Assembly: GCA_009784525.1 (NCBI GenBank)
Contig: WRBM01000008.1
Span: 1-62,686, forward strand
From: Erysipelotrichales bacterium
GTDB lineage: Bacteria; Bacillota_I; Bacilli_A; Acholeplasmatales; WRBM01
DNA: 62,686 bases
Reading direction: 5' to 3'
Of this stretch, positions 17,045-25,359 are shown piece by piece. The position numbers were made by a program, and so were the translations under genes. The notes under the pieces are model-generated. The model ran no database searches. It was given only the letters and a program-made list of their open reading frames with translations, and had not been told where the DNA came from. Every line of letters begins with the position of its first letter. The first letter of the stretch is position 1.

Positions 17045-18115
17045 TTAAGCTAAATGTTTTAAAACTTCAATAAGGTCATCTTTTTTCATAGCTGAATAAC
17101 CTTTAATTCCTTTTTCTTTAGCATCGGCTTTTAAAGCAGTCAAAGTCATTGATTGTAAGGCCATAGCTTTTAATTCTAATTTACTCATAGAATCAAGATC
17201 GCTACCAGCTGGCGCTTTTTTAGCAGTAGCCCGTTTAGCTTTAACCGGAGCTTCTTCACCTTCCGCAACAACCTTTTTGGCAGGTGCTTTTTTCGGTTTA
17301 GCGGCAACTTCTTCAGCTTTTTCAGCAACAATTTTTTTAGCTGGCGCTTTTTTCGCTTTTGGAGTTTTTTCAGTAACAACTGCTTCTGCTTTAGTTTCTG
17401 CTTTTTTAGTTGCGACTTTTTTTGGTTTTTCGACAACTTCAGCTTTCACGGCAGGAGCCTTTTTAACTTTTGGAGCCTCTTCCACGGCTTCAACTTTTTT
17501 AGCTGGGGCTTTTTTCGGTTTTTCAGTAGCTACTGGTTCAATCACAACAACTTTTGCTTCAGGAGCCGCTTGTTTAACTTCTTCTTTAACAACAGGCGCA
17601 ACTACTTTTTTAACTGGTTTTTCAGCTTTTACCGGAGTTGGTTTAACTACTGCTTTTTCTGCTTTAGCTTTTGGAGTAACTGGTGCTTTTACAGCGCTAG
17701 CTTTAACTTCAGCCATTAATGCTTGAACATTAACTTCTTTAGGCGCAACAACTTTAGCATTCTTTTGGTTTTCTTTGGCGATATTAACTAATTTTGTAAA
17801 GCCTTTAGGATCACTTACAGCCATTTCCGCAAGCATATTACGGTTAACTTGAATATTAGCTTTAATTAAACCTGAGATGAAAAGTGAATATTTATAATCA
17901 TTTTGTTTACAAGCAGCGTTAATACGTGAAATCCATAATTTACGAAAATTACGTTTACGCTGACGGCGATCACGATAAGCATAAGCTAATGAGCGCATTA
18001 CCTGCTCGTTGGCTGTTTTATATAAAGCATGTTTTGATCCGAAATATCCTTCGGCGCGGTTTAATACCTTTTTGCGTCTTTTACGAGTGACGACAGTATT
18101 TTTTGTTCTTGGCAT
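17045..18115 (-). CDS. rplT: Ribosomal protein L20 with a long Ala/Lys/Pro tail and a C-terminal Rho_N/SAP-like domain
   Basis: Residues 1-118 are a complete bacterial L20 ([19 protein letters not shown] ... [18 protein letters not shown]). L20 is essential for 50S assembly and represses its own operon. Residues 119-310 are low-complexity Ala/Lys/Pro/Val repeats (APAKK, KPKKA, VEKPKK). The last 45 residues ([22 protein letters not shown] ... [11 protein letters not shown], given in part) resemble the helix-extended-helix Rho_N/SAP-like nucleic-acid-binding module. Normal L20 has about 118 residues, so the protein is tripled in length with no stop or frameshift between the parts. RBS AGGAGG lies 9 bases before the ATG. 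It is preceded by rpmI after 12 bases. Confidence 0.95.
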   Translation of the reverse strand: MPRTKNTVVTRKRRKKVLNRAEGYFGSKHALYKTANEQVMRSLAYAYRDRRQRKRNFRKLWISRINAACKQNDYKYSLFISGLIKANIQVNRNMLAEMAVSDPKGFTKLVNIAKENQKNAKVVAPKEVNVQALMAEVKASAVKAPVTPKAKAEKAVVKPTPVKAEKPVKKVVAPVVKEEVKQAAPEAKVVVIEPVATEKPKKAPAKKVEAVEEAPKVKKAPAVKAEVVEKPKKVATKKAETKAEAVVTEKTPKAKKAPAKKIVAEKAEEVAAKPKKAPAKKVVAEGEEAPVKAKRATAKKAPAGSDLDSMSKLELKAMALQSMTLTALKADAKEKGIKGYSAMKKDDLIEVLKHLA

Positions 18116-18127
18116 TTATATACCCTC

Positions 18128-18328
18128 CTATAATAAATTGGAAATCAAAGATTTTATTCTTTTATAATCACTTTGACTTACAGTTGTCTTTTTTCTTAAT
18201 TGGCGATTTTGTTTAGTTGATTTGTTTTGTTTAAGATGGCTGGTATATGCATGTCCTCTTAAAAGTTTTCCGCTTGCGGTTACTTTGATACGCTTTTTTA
18301 AACCGCTATGTGTCTTCATCTTTGGCAT
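18128..18328 (-). CDS. rpmI: Ribosomal protein L35
   Basis: A 66-residue very basic protein with the family start [20 protein letters not shown] and the [16 protein letters not shown] block, component of the 50S subunit. RBS AGGAG lies 7 bases before the ATG. It sits between infC and rplT in the universal IF3-L35-L20 order. Confidence 0.97.
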   Translation of the reverse strand: MPKMKTHSGLKKRIKVTASGKLLRGHAYTSHLKQNKSTKQNRQLRKKTTVSQSDYKRIKSLISNLL

Positions 18329-18338
18329 AATATTTCTC

Positions 18339-18890
18339 CTATTCTTTTTTAGGTCCTAAAACCATAATAATTGTCCTAGCTTCTTGTTTGATATCTGATT
18401 CAATCTTCGCATGTTCCATAAGCTCTTCCCGAAAATTAATCATAACTTTTCTGATAATATCAGTATGAGTGATCATTCGACCAGAAATACGGATGGATAC
18501 TTTTACTTTGTCACCACTTGTCAAAAATTTAATTGCATGTTTCAGTTTTGTATCAAAATCGTGCTTGTCGATAGTTGCGCTTAAACGAATTTCTTTAAGT
18601 TGAACAATTTTTTGATTCTTTTTGTTTTCCTTAGTTTTTTTCTGTAACTCGAAACGGTATTTGGAATAATTCATAAATTTTCCTACCGGTGGCACTGCTT
18701 TTGCGGCCACAAGCACTAAATCTAACTCGCGGTCATAAGCCATTTGAATAGCTTTTTCCGTAGGAATAACACCAAGCTGTTCGCCGGTTTCGCTGATTAC
18801 CAATACTTCCTTGGCCTTGATTGCTTCGTTGACATTATCATCGTGATCTTTTTTGACAGGCAATTGTCGATTTATAGTATATCCCCCCAT
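18339..18890 (-). CDS. infC: Translation initiation factor IF-3
   Basis: IF-3 binds the 30S subunit and proofreads start-codon selection. The N domain begins at [10 protein letters not shown] and the C domain carries the [14 protein letters not shown] and [11 protein letters not shown] blocks; length about 180. The start is unclear. ATG 18890 (reading MGGYTINRQ) has no RBS, and a TTG at 18902 has none either. A run of six G lies 7 bases before an in-frame ATA that would start the protein at INRQLP. IF-3 genes often use rare non-AUG starts as an autoregulatory device. The boundary given is the ATG; the true start may be about 15 bases further in. Confidence 0.93.
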   Translation of the reverse strand: MGGYTINRQLPVKKDHDDNVNEAIKAKEVLVISETGEQLGVIPTEKAIQMAYDRELDLVLVAAKAVPPVGKFMNYSKYRFELQKKTKENKKNQKIVQLKEIRLSATIDKHDFDTKLKHAIKFLTSGDKVKVSIRISGRMITHTDIIRKVMINFREELMEHAKIESDIKQEARTIIMVLGPKKE

Positions 18891-18900
18891 ATTTGATATC

Positions 18901-19025
18901 AAAAAGAAAAAACGGGCAAAAGTGCCCGCTTGTCTAAAGTGTTATATGTTTAATGACATTTTACCTAAAGCTTAAGCAATCAGGTGAGAAGCAGGTCTTC
19001 TTCTTTCCATTTCTATTTAATTGAC
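18901..19025 (-). ncRNA. L20 leader (autoregulatory leader of infC-rpmI-rplT)
   Basis: The minus-strand 5' UTR contains AGAAGACCTGCTTCTCACCT, matching the conserved core of the Bacilli L20 leader, with AGGT downstream able to pair with ACCT. It ends in a strong terminator (CGGGCA/TGCCCG with a CTTT loop, 18913-18928, followed by T6CT5). L20 binding to such a leader favours premature termination. Whether the extended L20 here still binds it is untested. It occupies most of the 228-base gap between infC and the next gene. Confidence 0.85.
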
Positions 19026-19031
19026 TAAGTT

Positions 19032-19060
19032 ATTTTACTACATTTGATTGCATTTGTCAA
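19032..19060 (-). promoter_or_regulatory. Promoter of the infC operon
   Basis: -35 TTGACA (19055-19060), 17-base spacer, -10 TAAAAT (19032-19037) on the minus strand, placing the start site at the beginning of the L20 leader. The remaining bases to 19130 show no further feature. Confidence 0.8.
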
Positions 19061-19130
19061 GTATTATTTTACTTTTTTCGCTTTTACACCATAAAATTTA
19101 CAAAAACAGGAATTAGACTTAAATAAAGCA

Positions 19131-19832
19131 CTATAATTTCTTTGTTATATAAAGATAAAAACTTCCAACTGAAAAAAGAGCTATTAAAATAAGGATTACC
19201 GCGATATCATTATTAAATATTAGTTCTTCATTTTGAAGGTAAAGCAATGGCATAAAATTAAGGATTGTTACTAATTCATGATCATTATAAATAAGCGTTG
19301 TGGCAATTAAAATAATTAAAGGCAAAAGGCTTATAATGATTGTTTCCAAAATCAAGTTTAGAAAATAGGCAATAATCAATAAAAATAATGAAAATACTAA
19401 AATATTAACAAGTGATTCGCGAAATCTGGATAATATAATTTCTAAATAACTATTCTGCACTATTAATGTACTAAAAGTTATAATCAACAAATTGTAAAAA
19501 ATGAAAATAAATAAAGTTAAAATAAATTTAGTCGAAAAAATAAAACCTCTTCTATAATGACTTAAAAGCAATATTTCATAATTATTTTTGTATTTGTTTG
19601 GGACTAATAGAACAATCAATATACCATTCATTAATAAAATGATATTATAGTAATTTACTAAAAAAGTATTTCTTAATTCTTCAGCATAGAGAATTTTATC
19701 GATAAACGAACTAAGAGCAATATTAGAGATTAAAGCATAACTAAGGATTATTACTAGTGAACTAAAAAAATAACAAATAAAAAATAAATTATATTCACAT
19801 AAAAAATGGGTTTTGATTAGTTTATTTGCCAT
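19131..19832 (-). CDS. ABC-2-like transporter permease of an unrecognised cassette
   Basis: This 233-residue protein has six hydrophobic helices (about 17-38, 60-80, 95-117, 133-155, 165-183, 210-228) and almost no soluble domain, the shape of an ABC-2-type permease half. It overlaps the upstream ATPase gene by 16 bases, which supports their forming one transporter. Similar small permease/ATPase pairs export peptides or confer self-immunity to bacteriocins, but no specific family motif is recognised here. It is the last gene of a four-gene unit starting at 21874. Confidence 0.7.
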   Translation of the reverse strand: MANKLIKTHFLCEYNLFFICYFFSSLVIILSYALISNIALSSFIDKILYAEELRNTFLVNYYNIILLMNGILIVLLVPNKYKNNYEILLLSHYRRGFIFSTKFILTLFIFIFYNLLIITFSTLIVQNSYLEIILSRFRESLVNILVFSLFLLIIAYFLNLILETIIISLLPLIILIATTLIYNDHELVTILNFMPLLYLQNEELIFNNDIAVILILIALFSVGSFYLYITKKL

Positions 19833-20356
19833 GTTGTATCAGCAATATTTTCAAATATCTCATAATGATGAGAAACAAGGATAATAGTCTTTCCTTGTTT
19901 CTTTAATTCTAAAAAAATATCTTTTAGTGATTCAAGCGTTAATTTATCCAGATTAGCATCTACTTCATCAAATAAATAAATTTCAGCCTTCTTCATTAAG
20001 GCAACAATTAAAATTACTTTTTGTTTCATGCCCTTTGACATTTTACCGATTTTTATATTTGGCAGTTTAAAACGAATCATTAAACTTTGGTAGTCACCAT
20101 CAAACAAACTAAAAAACTCAAATGCAAATAAATGACTAGGTAAATTAAGATAATCAGGACAATAACTAAACATTTCTTTTAACTGATGTTTCTTGTTTAA
20201 AAGCGGGATTAAGCCTGTTGCTATTTTAAGTAACGTAGTTTTACCAGCGCCATTGCCACCTTTAAAAAGATTAATTGTTTTAGTTTCAATTTTCAAATGA
20301 AAGTTATTAAATATTTTTCTTTTCCTATAAGAAAAATTCAGATTAGTCAAGTGCAT
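19817..20356 (-). CDS. Short ABC transporter ATP-binding protein
   Basis: Only 179 residues, against 200-240 for most ABC ATPases. The nucleotide motifs are present: Walker A GGNGAGKTT (about 34-42), signature MSKGMKQK (about 105-112), Walker B IYLFDEVD with D-loop NLD, and the switch histidine in LVSHHYEIF. The usual Q-loop glutamine is not obvious (the region reads FSYCPD). The shortness comes from a trimmed N-terminal strand region and helical subdomain. It overlaps the anchored exoprotein gene by 14 bases and the permease gene by 16 bases. The transported substrate may be the secreted protein of the same unit or a small peptide. Confidence 0.85.
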   Translation of the reverse strand: MHLTNLNFSYRKRKIFNNFHLKIETKTINLFKGGNGAGKTTLLKIATGLIPLLNKKHQLKEMFSYCPDYLNLPSHLFAFEFFSLFDGDYQSLMIRFKLPNIKIGKMSKGMKQKVILIVALMKKAEIYLFDEVDANLDKLTLESLKDIFLELKKQGKTIILVSHHYEIFENIADTTWQIN

Positions 20357-21263
20357 TTATCTGAACAACTCCTTCAATCAAATTAAGATTATTAATTATA
20401 AAAAAGTTAAAATTATCAAGATAATAAACGTATTCGTTATCATTATAAAGATAGGTGATAATCAGATAACTTGTTTCAACTAAAATATTTCGTTGATATT
20501 TAAGTGGTAAAAATAAGTAAGTTGAAATATTAAAAGATATTGGCACAAATTCTTCTTTTTCCCCCAAAAAATCATACGACTTTTCTATTATTGATTCAAT
20601 ACTTTCAGTATTTGCATAATTGCCATGAGAAAGTTTAAGAAGCTCTTTTGAATCAACCGAAACAAAATTACTCGCTAGCGAAATATCAGTAATTTTAATA
20701 TTATTATTTTTAGGATTAATTTTAGTTATAATCGCCGCTAAGTTTGTTGAACCATTAAATTCATTTGTAATTCCAAACAAATCATCAATAGTTATGTGCG
20801 CTGGTTTTCCTATATCTTCAACATATCGAAGACTGAATTCACCAAGAGGAATTATTAAGGCTTGCGATAATTTATTAGTGATCGTTAAAGTTGCTTCAGT
20901 AAGTAATAAATCATTTTGAAGATTTGGTATCTTAAGAACGAATTGATAAAGAAAGTAATTCGTTTTTTTATATTCACGAACACTTTGAAAATATATTGAA
21001 TCTAATTCGATTGCTAATTTATTTATCTCTGCACCATCAGAAAGTAAAATACTTTCGATATCCTCTTTTGATTGGAAAAGATGATTAATTTTATTAAAAT
21101 AAATCGGATATTTTATTTTTGTTTCTTCGTTATATAGATACGAATAATTTTTATTAACAATCAGATATTGATCAGCAAGTTTTGTTGAATTAAAAAAAAT
21201 GAAATAACAGATAACAGCTAAATTAATAAATAACAAACCGATAAAAATTGATTTTTTTATCAT
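20343..21263 (-). CDS. Membrane-anchored extracytoplasmic protein of unknown function
   Basis: A 306-residue protein with one N-terminal hydrophobic helix (about 5-25, no lipobox) followed by about 280 residues predicted to lie outside the cell, rich in Asn, Ile, Tyr and beta-strand patterns. No family is recognised. Its ATG overlaps the stop of the secreted-protein gene (ATGA) and its end overlaps the ABC ATPase gene. It probably works with both, for example as an accessory or immunity subunit of the transporter. That role is inferred only from gene order. Confidence 0.65.
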   Translation of the reverse strand: MIKKSIFIGLLFINLAVICYFIFFNSTKLADQYLIVNKNYSYLYNEETKIKYPIYFNKINHLFQSKEDIESILLSDGAEINKLAIELDSIYFQSVREYKKTNYFLYQFVLKIPNLQNDLLLTEATLTITNKLSQALIIPLGEFSLRYVEDIGKPAHITIDDLFGITNEFNGSTNLAAIITKINPKNNNIKITDISLASNFVSVDSKELLKLSHGNYANTESIESIIEKSYDFLGEKEEFVPISFNISTYLFLPLKYQRNILVETSYLIITYLYNDNEYVYYLDNFNFFIINNLNLIEGVVQINALD

Positions 21264-21874
21264 ACTGGTACCTTCTCAAGTCTAGTATACTCTGTACTCA
21301 TATTAAAAATCTCATAGCCTCCTGTGATTCTTCTTATCCAGAATAAATACTTTGAAGCTACACCGTTTTCTATATGCCCATGACCAATTACATATAAATT
21401 AAGCATATGCCCTGGGTCGATATCAAATTTTAAGTTGAGTTTTTCTTTTTCGCTTTTATCTTCTTCGCTACTTGAACTAAGTTTTAGTTCAGAGTTTAAT
21501 CCTGACTTAAACTTTTTGATATCACCAGATGTATTAAACTTTATATTACCACTAGCAGAAAGTGAAGTCTTTTTTGAAACAGTTCGTTCATAATTGTATT
21601 CATATTTAATAGCGGTCGGCGAATCATTATAATAAGAAAATAGTATTTCTTTAACATAATTGATTTCAAAACTACTGACTTTATGGGTGCGCCAACCAGA
21701 AAACATTCTTTTCTCTACTTTTCGATAATGATTTTTAAGTTCTTCTTCAGTGAAATCCCTTAAAAGTTTACCGCCAATACATTCAATTTCTTTAAAGCTC
21801 AAATGACTGGCATAAATATTTCCGATACTAAAAACAGTTATTAACAAAGCTAATAAAACAATAATTTTTTTCAT
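21260..21874 (-). CDS. Secreted protein of unknown function, first gene of an ABC cassette
   Basis: A 204-residue precursor with a classic signal peptide (MKKIIVLLALLITVFSIGNIYA, given in part as K-K-I-I then about 15 hydrophobic residues, cleavage near residue 22). The mature part has an amphipathic central stretch (about 85-150) rich in Ser, Lys, Glu and Asn with alternating pattern (SLSASGNIKF, SGLNSELKLSSSS, LNLKFDIDPG). It resembles the Ser/Thr-rich insertion strands of some beta-pore-forming proteins, but this is only a visual likeness. It has a good RBS (AAAGGAG). It is not recognised as a known bacteriocin or toxin. ATGA overlap with the next gene ties it to the cassette. Confidence 0.65.
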   Translation of the reverse strand: MKKIIVLLALLITVFSIGNIYASHLSFKEIECIGGKLLRDFTEEELKNHYRKVEKRMFSGWRTHKVSSFEINYVKEILFSYYNDSPTAIKYEYNYERTVSKKTSLSASGNIKFNTSGDIKKFKSGLNSELKLSSSSEEDKSEKEKLNLKFDIDPGHMLNLYVIGHGHIENGVASKYLFWIRRITGGYEIFNMSTEYTRLEKVPV

Positions 21875-21924
21875 ATTAATTTCTCCTTTTGATAAATATT
21901 TAAAAGAGAAATATTATTTTACTT

Positions 21925-21972
21925 TAAATTAAAAGGGAGAAAACCGATGACTTGCGCCATTGTTTCTCCCTT
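21925..21972 (-). terminator. Terminator after the GH18 gene
   Basis: A minus-strand stem AAGGGAGAAA/TTTCTCCCTT encloses about 20 bases and continues into TTTTAATTT. It separates the GH18 gene from the four-gene ABC cassette, whose own promoter is not clear (a TAAAAT lies near 21915 without a good -35). Confidence 0.65.
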
Positions 21973-21998
21973 ATTGAATTATCGCATAGTATTTTTTA

Positions 21999-23249
21999 CT
22001 ATTTAAACTTAAAACTTTTTCTTATTGCTCTAGTAAGTTCTCCTGTTTTATCTTGGCCGTGCTGCCAATACATTACCCCCGCCAAACCTTTTCTTTCTAC
22101 ATATTGACACTTAGCGATTATTGATCGCGGACTATCATATGAAACAAATATTTGATTATTACTATCTAAAGCATAGGGCTGTTCACATTCTACATCATAA
22201 TACTCAATGAAAGTTCCCTGATCCAAATTTTCCTTTATCTGCGTATAACTAAAAGATTTATCTCCTACCCATTTTTCATTCTCATCTTTAAGTTGTGACA
22301 TACCATAATAAGCTAGTCCCGCAATTAATTTATGATTAGGAACACCTAAATCATTAAATATTTTTACACTTTCATCAATACTACAAGTTTCCAGTGTCCG
22401 ATTTTTAGTCGAAGGATATAAAGCATTATGATATTGTCTCTGGTTATTAGTCATACCATAAGTCATCATATTAACATAATCAATATATTTAATAGCGTTA
22501 AACAAATCATAACAAGGTGGTTGCCAACGTCCGCCAGTAATCGGTGTAGTAAGCAAATGATGAGGATTATTAGCTTTTATTTGCTTATATAATTCTTCCA
22601 TCAATAATGTAAAGGTTGGTGCTTGCTCTAAGGTAGGTGTTTCCCAATCAATATCGATACCGTCAAGTTGATATTGATTTAAGAGCTCCACGACATTTTT
22701 GCTGAATAAAACCCTCGATTCCTGAGTTGCAGCAATATCAACAAATTCATCAGATTGGCCACCACCACCAATCGAAAGTATCAGCCAACAACCATGCTTG
22801 CTAGCACCTGCTTTTAAATATTTGGAAATATTTTCCAAACAATTTATAGTGCTTGGATGCTGAAGTAAGTTTCCTTTTTTATCAGCTAAGGCAAAGGCCG
22901 CAAAAATTATTTCCATTGTTTCAAAATATTCTTGATCTGCAATCTCATAATTAGTATAAATATAACTTGAAGCAATTGATTTAGTTAAACTTTTATACCC
23001 TTCGCTAATAACCTTAAATTCAACTGTTTTATTTGAACCATTATGATAAAGATTAGCTGTTAAAATAATTTCATGAGCAATATAATCCCGTTTAAACTCA
23101 CCAGATGCTGACAAAATCTCTGGTTTACTTGATTGCCATTCAATTCTAGCGCCAGTTTTTTCATCTTTTATCGGGAAAACAATATTACTTTTAACAAGCT
23201 TATTATTAAATAGTTCCTGCAAATCTTTGCTTATCGCATCTAAAATCAT
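21999..23249 (-). CDS. Glycoside hydrolase family 18 (chitinase/endo-GlcNAcase type), no signal peptide
   Basis: A 416-residue protein. Residues about 1-90 look like an atrophied bacterial Ig-like domain (IEWQSSKPEILSASGEFKRD). The rest is a GH18 TIM barrel with the catalytic DxxDxDxE motif intact in LDGIDIDWETP (about 213-223) and later barrel motifs (MTYGMTN, GLAYYGM, YWQHGQD). GH18 enzymes cut beta-1,4 GlcNAc linkages in chitin or N-glycans, or remodel glycan-containing walls. RBS GGAGG is 3-4 bases before the ATG and there is no hydrophobic N terminus, so the enzyme should be cytoplasmic. It is a single-gene transcript between an extended -10 promoter and a terminator. Confidence 0.85.
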   Translation of the reverse strand: MILDAISKDLQELFNNKLVKSNIVFPIKDEKTGARIEWQSSKPEILSASGEFKRDYIAHEIILTANLYHNGSNKTVEFKVISEGYKSLTKSIASSYIYTNYEIADQEYFETMEIIFAAFALADKKGNLLQHPSTINCLENISKYLKAGASKHGCWLILSIGGGGQSDEFVDIAATQESRVLFSKNVVELLNQYQLDGIDIDWETPTLEQAPTFTLLMEELYKQIKANNPHHLLTTPITGGRWQPPCYDLFNAIKYIDYVNMMTYGMTNNQRQYHNALYPSTKNRTLETCSIDESVKIFNDLGVPNHKLIAGLAYYGMSQLKDENEKWVGDKSFSYTQIKENLDQGTFIEYYDVECEQPYALDSNNQIFVSYDSPRSIIAKCQYVERKGLAGVMYWQHGQDKTGELTRAIRKSFKFK

Positions 23250-23281
23250 AATGCCTCCTTATTCATCAATCGTTTTCAAGA

Positions 23282-23290
23282 ATTATATCA
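23282..23290 (-). promoter_or_regulatory. Extended -10 promoter of the GH18 gene
   Basis: TGATATAAT on the minus strand, 33-41 bases before the ATG. No clear -35 box. Confidence 0.55.
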
Positions 23291-23299
23291 TAATCACCT

Positions 23300-23335
23300 T
23301 AAAAAGAAAAGCCCTATCACTAGATAGAGACTCAC
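23300..23335 (-). terminator. Terminator after the activase gene
   Basis: Imperfect stem AGTCTCTATC/GATAGGGCTT with a TAGT loop, followed by TTTCTTTTT on the minus strand, directly after the activase stop codon. Confidence 0.5.
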
Positions 23336-24289
23336 CTACATTTTAACTTCACTAATGCCTTGATCGCATTTATTGCCCCAAGCATCAAGTAGTTTTTTGT
23401 TTCTGTAAACACAGATAATTTCACAATTATTTGGACATTGGCTACATTCTATGCCTTTAGTTTCAAATTCAACATCACTAATGTTAAAATCAAATATAAT
23501 TTCTTCTGCTTCATTTTTACATAAAACAGCTACGCCAAGAGCTCCCATTAAATGACCTTTCGGATCAACATAAACTGGTAATCCAAGTTCTTCTTCAAAA
23601 GCTTTGACGACAGCAGCATTTTTACTAGTTCCGCCTTGAAAAACAATTGGTGCTTTAATTTGTTTGCCTTTAGCGACATTATTCAAATAATTTAGGGCAA
23701 CAGCACGACATAGCCCCGCAACGATATCAGCTTTACTATATCCAATTTGAGCTTTATGAACAAGGTCACTTTCCGCAAATACAGTACATCTTGCTGCAAT
23801 TTTAGCCGGATTTTTACTAGTTAAAGCTAACTCAGAAAATTGATTTAATTCCAAATCCAAACGTTTGGCCTGGCTACTTAAAAATGATCCAGTTCCCGCA
23901 GCACAAAGTGTATTCATTGCATAATCCATCACCACACCATTGTTGATTAAAATAATCTTTGAATCTTGTCCGCCAATTTCTATAATTGTTTTAACGTCTG
24001 GAACTACCGATAAAGTTCCAATCGCGTGAGCAGTAATTTCATTTTTAATTATTTTAGCTCCTAAAGAGATGCCAATTAATTTTCTAGCCGAACCAGTTGT
24101 TCCGATATTAACTACAGTATAGGAAGAATCAAGATTTTTGTGTAATTCTTTAATTAGGTTTTTAACAGCCTGAATAGGATTTCCTTGTGTCCATAAATAA
24201 GCCTCCGTTAGGATTTTGTTGCTTTCGTTAATAATAACACCTTTAGTGGAAATTGAGCCGATATCAATTCCTAAATATGCTTTTTTCAT
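23336..24289 (-). CDS. ATP-dependent activase of 2-hydroxyacyl-CoA dehydratase/benzoyl-CoA reductase type (COG1924)
   Basis: A 317-residue ASKHA-fold ATPase. It has the phosphate-1 motif LGIDIGSISTKGVI, the adenosine region GGQDSKIILI, and a Cys in NTLCAAGTGSFLSSQAKRLD that holds the intersubunit [4Fe-4S] cluster of HgdC-type activases. These proteins use ATP hydrolysis to inject a low-potential electron into a partner dehydratase, and are oxygen-sensitive. Partners lie immediately upstream in the operon (COG3580/3581-like genes). Which CoA thioester is used is unknown; many Bacillota carry this set without a defined substrate. Confidence 0.88.
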   Translation of the reverse strand: MKKAYLGIDIGSISTKGVIINESNKILTEAYLWTQGNPIQAVKNLIKELHKNLDSSYTVVNIGTTGSARKLIGISLGAKIIKNEITAHAIGTLSVVPDVKTIIEIGGQDSKIILINNGVVMDYAMNTLCAAGTGSFLSSQAKRLDLELNQFSELALTSKNPAKIAARCTVFAESDLVHKAQIGYSKADIVAGLCRAVALNYLNNVAKGKQIKAPIVFQGGTSKNAAVVKAFEEELGLPVYVDPKGHLMGALGVAVLCKNEAEEIIFDFNISDVEFETKGIECSQCPNNCEIICVYRNKKLLDAWGNKCDQGISEVKM

Positions 24290-25359
24290 CGTTTTTCCTC
24301 TCTTTTCATTTCCAACATATCAACAAAAGCTTCTAATCTGGTATGAACACCTGTTTCACTTGTTTCAGTATCAAAAGTGAAATAAATAATTGGTATATTA
24401 TAATCTTTAGAAATATTTTGTAAAATCGTCATTGCGGTTATTTCTGGTGAGCAAGTAGCTGCTTTCATATGGATGATTCCATCTAAACCATTTTTAGCCA
24501 TTTCTTGAGCAAGCACAACGGTATTAGTCGCATTGCCTCCCATGTTATATTCTGCATAATCACTTTTAATACCAATAAAATTTTCCAGATTAAACAATGT
24601 ATTAACAAGATAGGTCAAAGTAATTGGCCTGTGCATTTCTATTTTATTTTCTTGAAGCCATTTCTCTATATAACAGTTTCCATGTGGCTCCATTACCGAG
24701 TACAAATCACCGATTAAACCAATGCGAAGTGGTCTTTCTGGTTTCATAATTTCAATTTTCTGAAAAATATTTTTGTACTCATTTCCAATTTCTGCTGCTT
24801 CTTTTTTTGATAGACTTTTAAAAACATTTTTCAAGTAAGCCTGATAATTTTCCTCAAATTGACCTTTTTGAAGCTCAAAAGCAATATTTAAACGTAAATA
24901 ATCTCCTAACTCATCCATATCAATCGCAATCTGCTTTAACAAATCTAAAGTTTCAGTAAAACTTTCTACTTTCAACTCTGGATTCCACTCTTTTAAAATC
25001 TTAAACATTTTAATTGCATTAGCATTATATTCAAAAAGATTAAGCATCTTGAATTCATAACCCAAATCAGTAAGTACTTGCTTAAATAAAACATCAAAAA
25101 AACCTAAGCGACATCCTGTTCCTACAACAAATAAAATATTTGCGCCTAATTCCAAAGCTTCAATATAATTACCTAAGACAATCTTAAAAGGTGTACAGAT
25201 TGTATCCGGGCTATTTTTAGCACCAATTTCCACTGTTTTCTTAGTTGTTTTCGGACAATTAATTGTTTTATAGCCTAAACATCTTTCAATCAACATATTA
25301 GCAAGTAAGGAATAGTCTCCTAAATGTGGAGTACAAACAATATTTTCTTTAGCGGACAC
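24286..25359 (-). CDS. 2-hydroxyacyl-CoA dehydratase-like subunit (COG3581 type)
   Basis: A 357-residue protein starting at GTG with RBS GTAGGTG. It has the layout of the second half of the large activase-associated dehydratase-like proteins: an N-terminal cysteine set (ENIVCTPHLGDYS, TINCPKTTKK, PDTICTPFKIVLG) and later GTGCRLGFFD and KAATCSPEITAM, which could bind an FeS cluster. The C-terminal helix ETGVHTRLEAFVDMLE is typical of this family. It overlaps the activase gene by 4 bases and the COG3580-like gene by 11. In many clostridia these parts form a single polypeptide of about 1400 residues; here they are separate genes. Confidence 0.8.
   Translation of the reverse strand: MSAKENIVCTPHLGDYSLLANMLIERCLGYKTINCPKTTKKTVEIGAKNSPDTICTPFKIVLGNYIEALELGANILFVVGTGCRLGFFDVLFKQVLTDLGYEFKMLNLFEYNANAIKMFKILKEWNPELKVESFTETLDLLKQIAIDMDELGDYLRLNIAFELQKGQFEENYQAYLKNVFKSLSKKEAAEIGNEYKNIFQKIEIMKPERPLRIGLIGDLYSVMEPHGNCYIEKWLQENKIEMHRPITLTYLVNTLFNLENFIGIKSDYAEYNMGGNATNTVVLAQEMAKNGLDGIIHMKAATCSPEITAMTILQNISKDYNIPIIYFTFDTETSETGVHTRLEAFVDMLEMKREEKR

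Noticed and set aside
17277-17726. 149-residue Ala/Phe/Thr-rich frame on the plus strand, and an 83-residue Lys/Leu-rich frame at 17185-17436 (minus)
   Set aside because: Both are shadows of the Ala/Lys/Pro repeats in the rplT tail; no RBS and composition purely mirrors the repeat codons.
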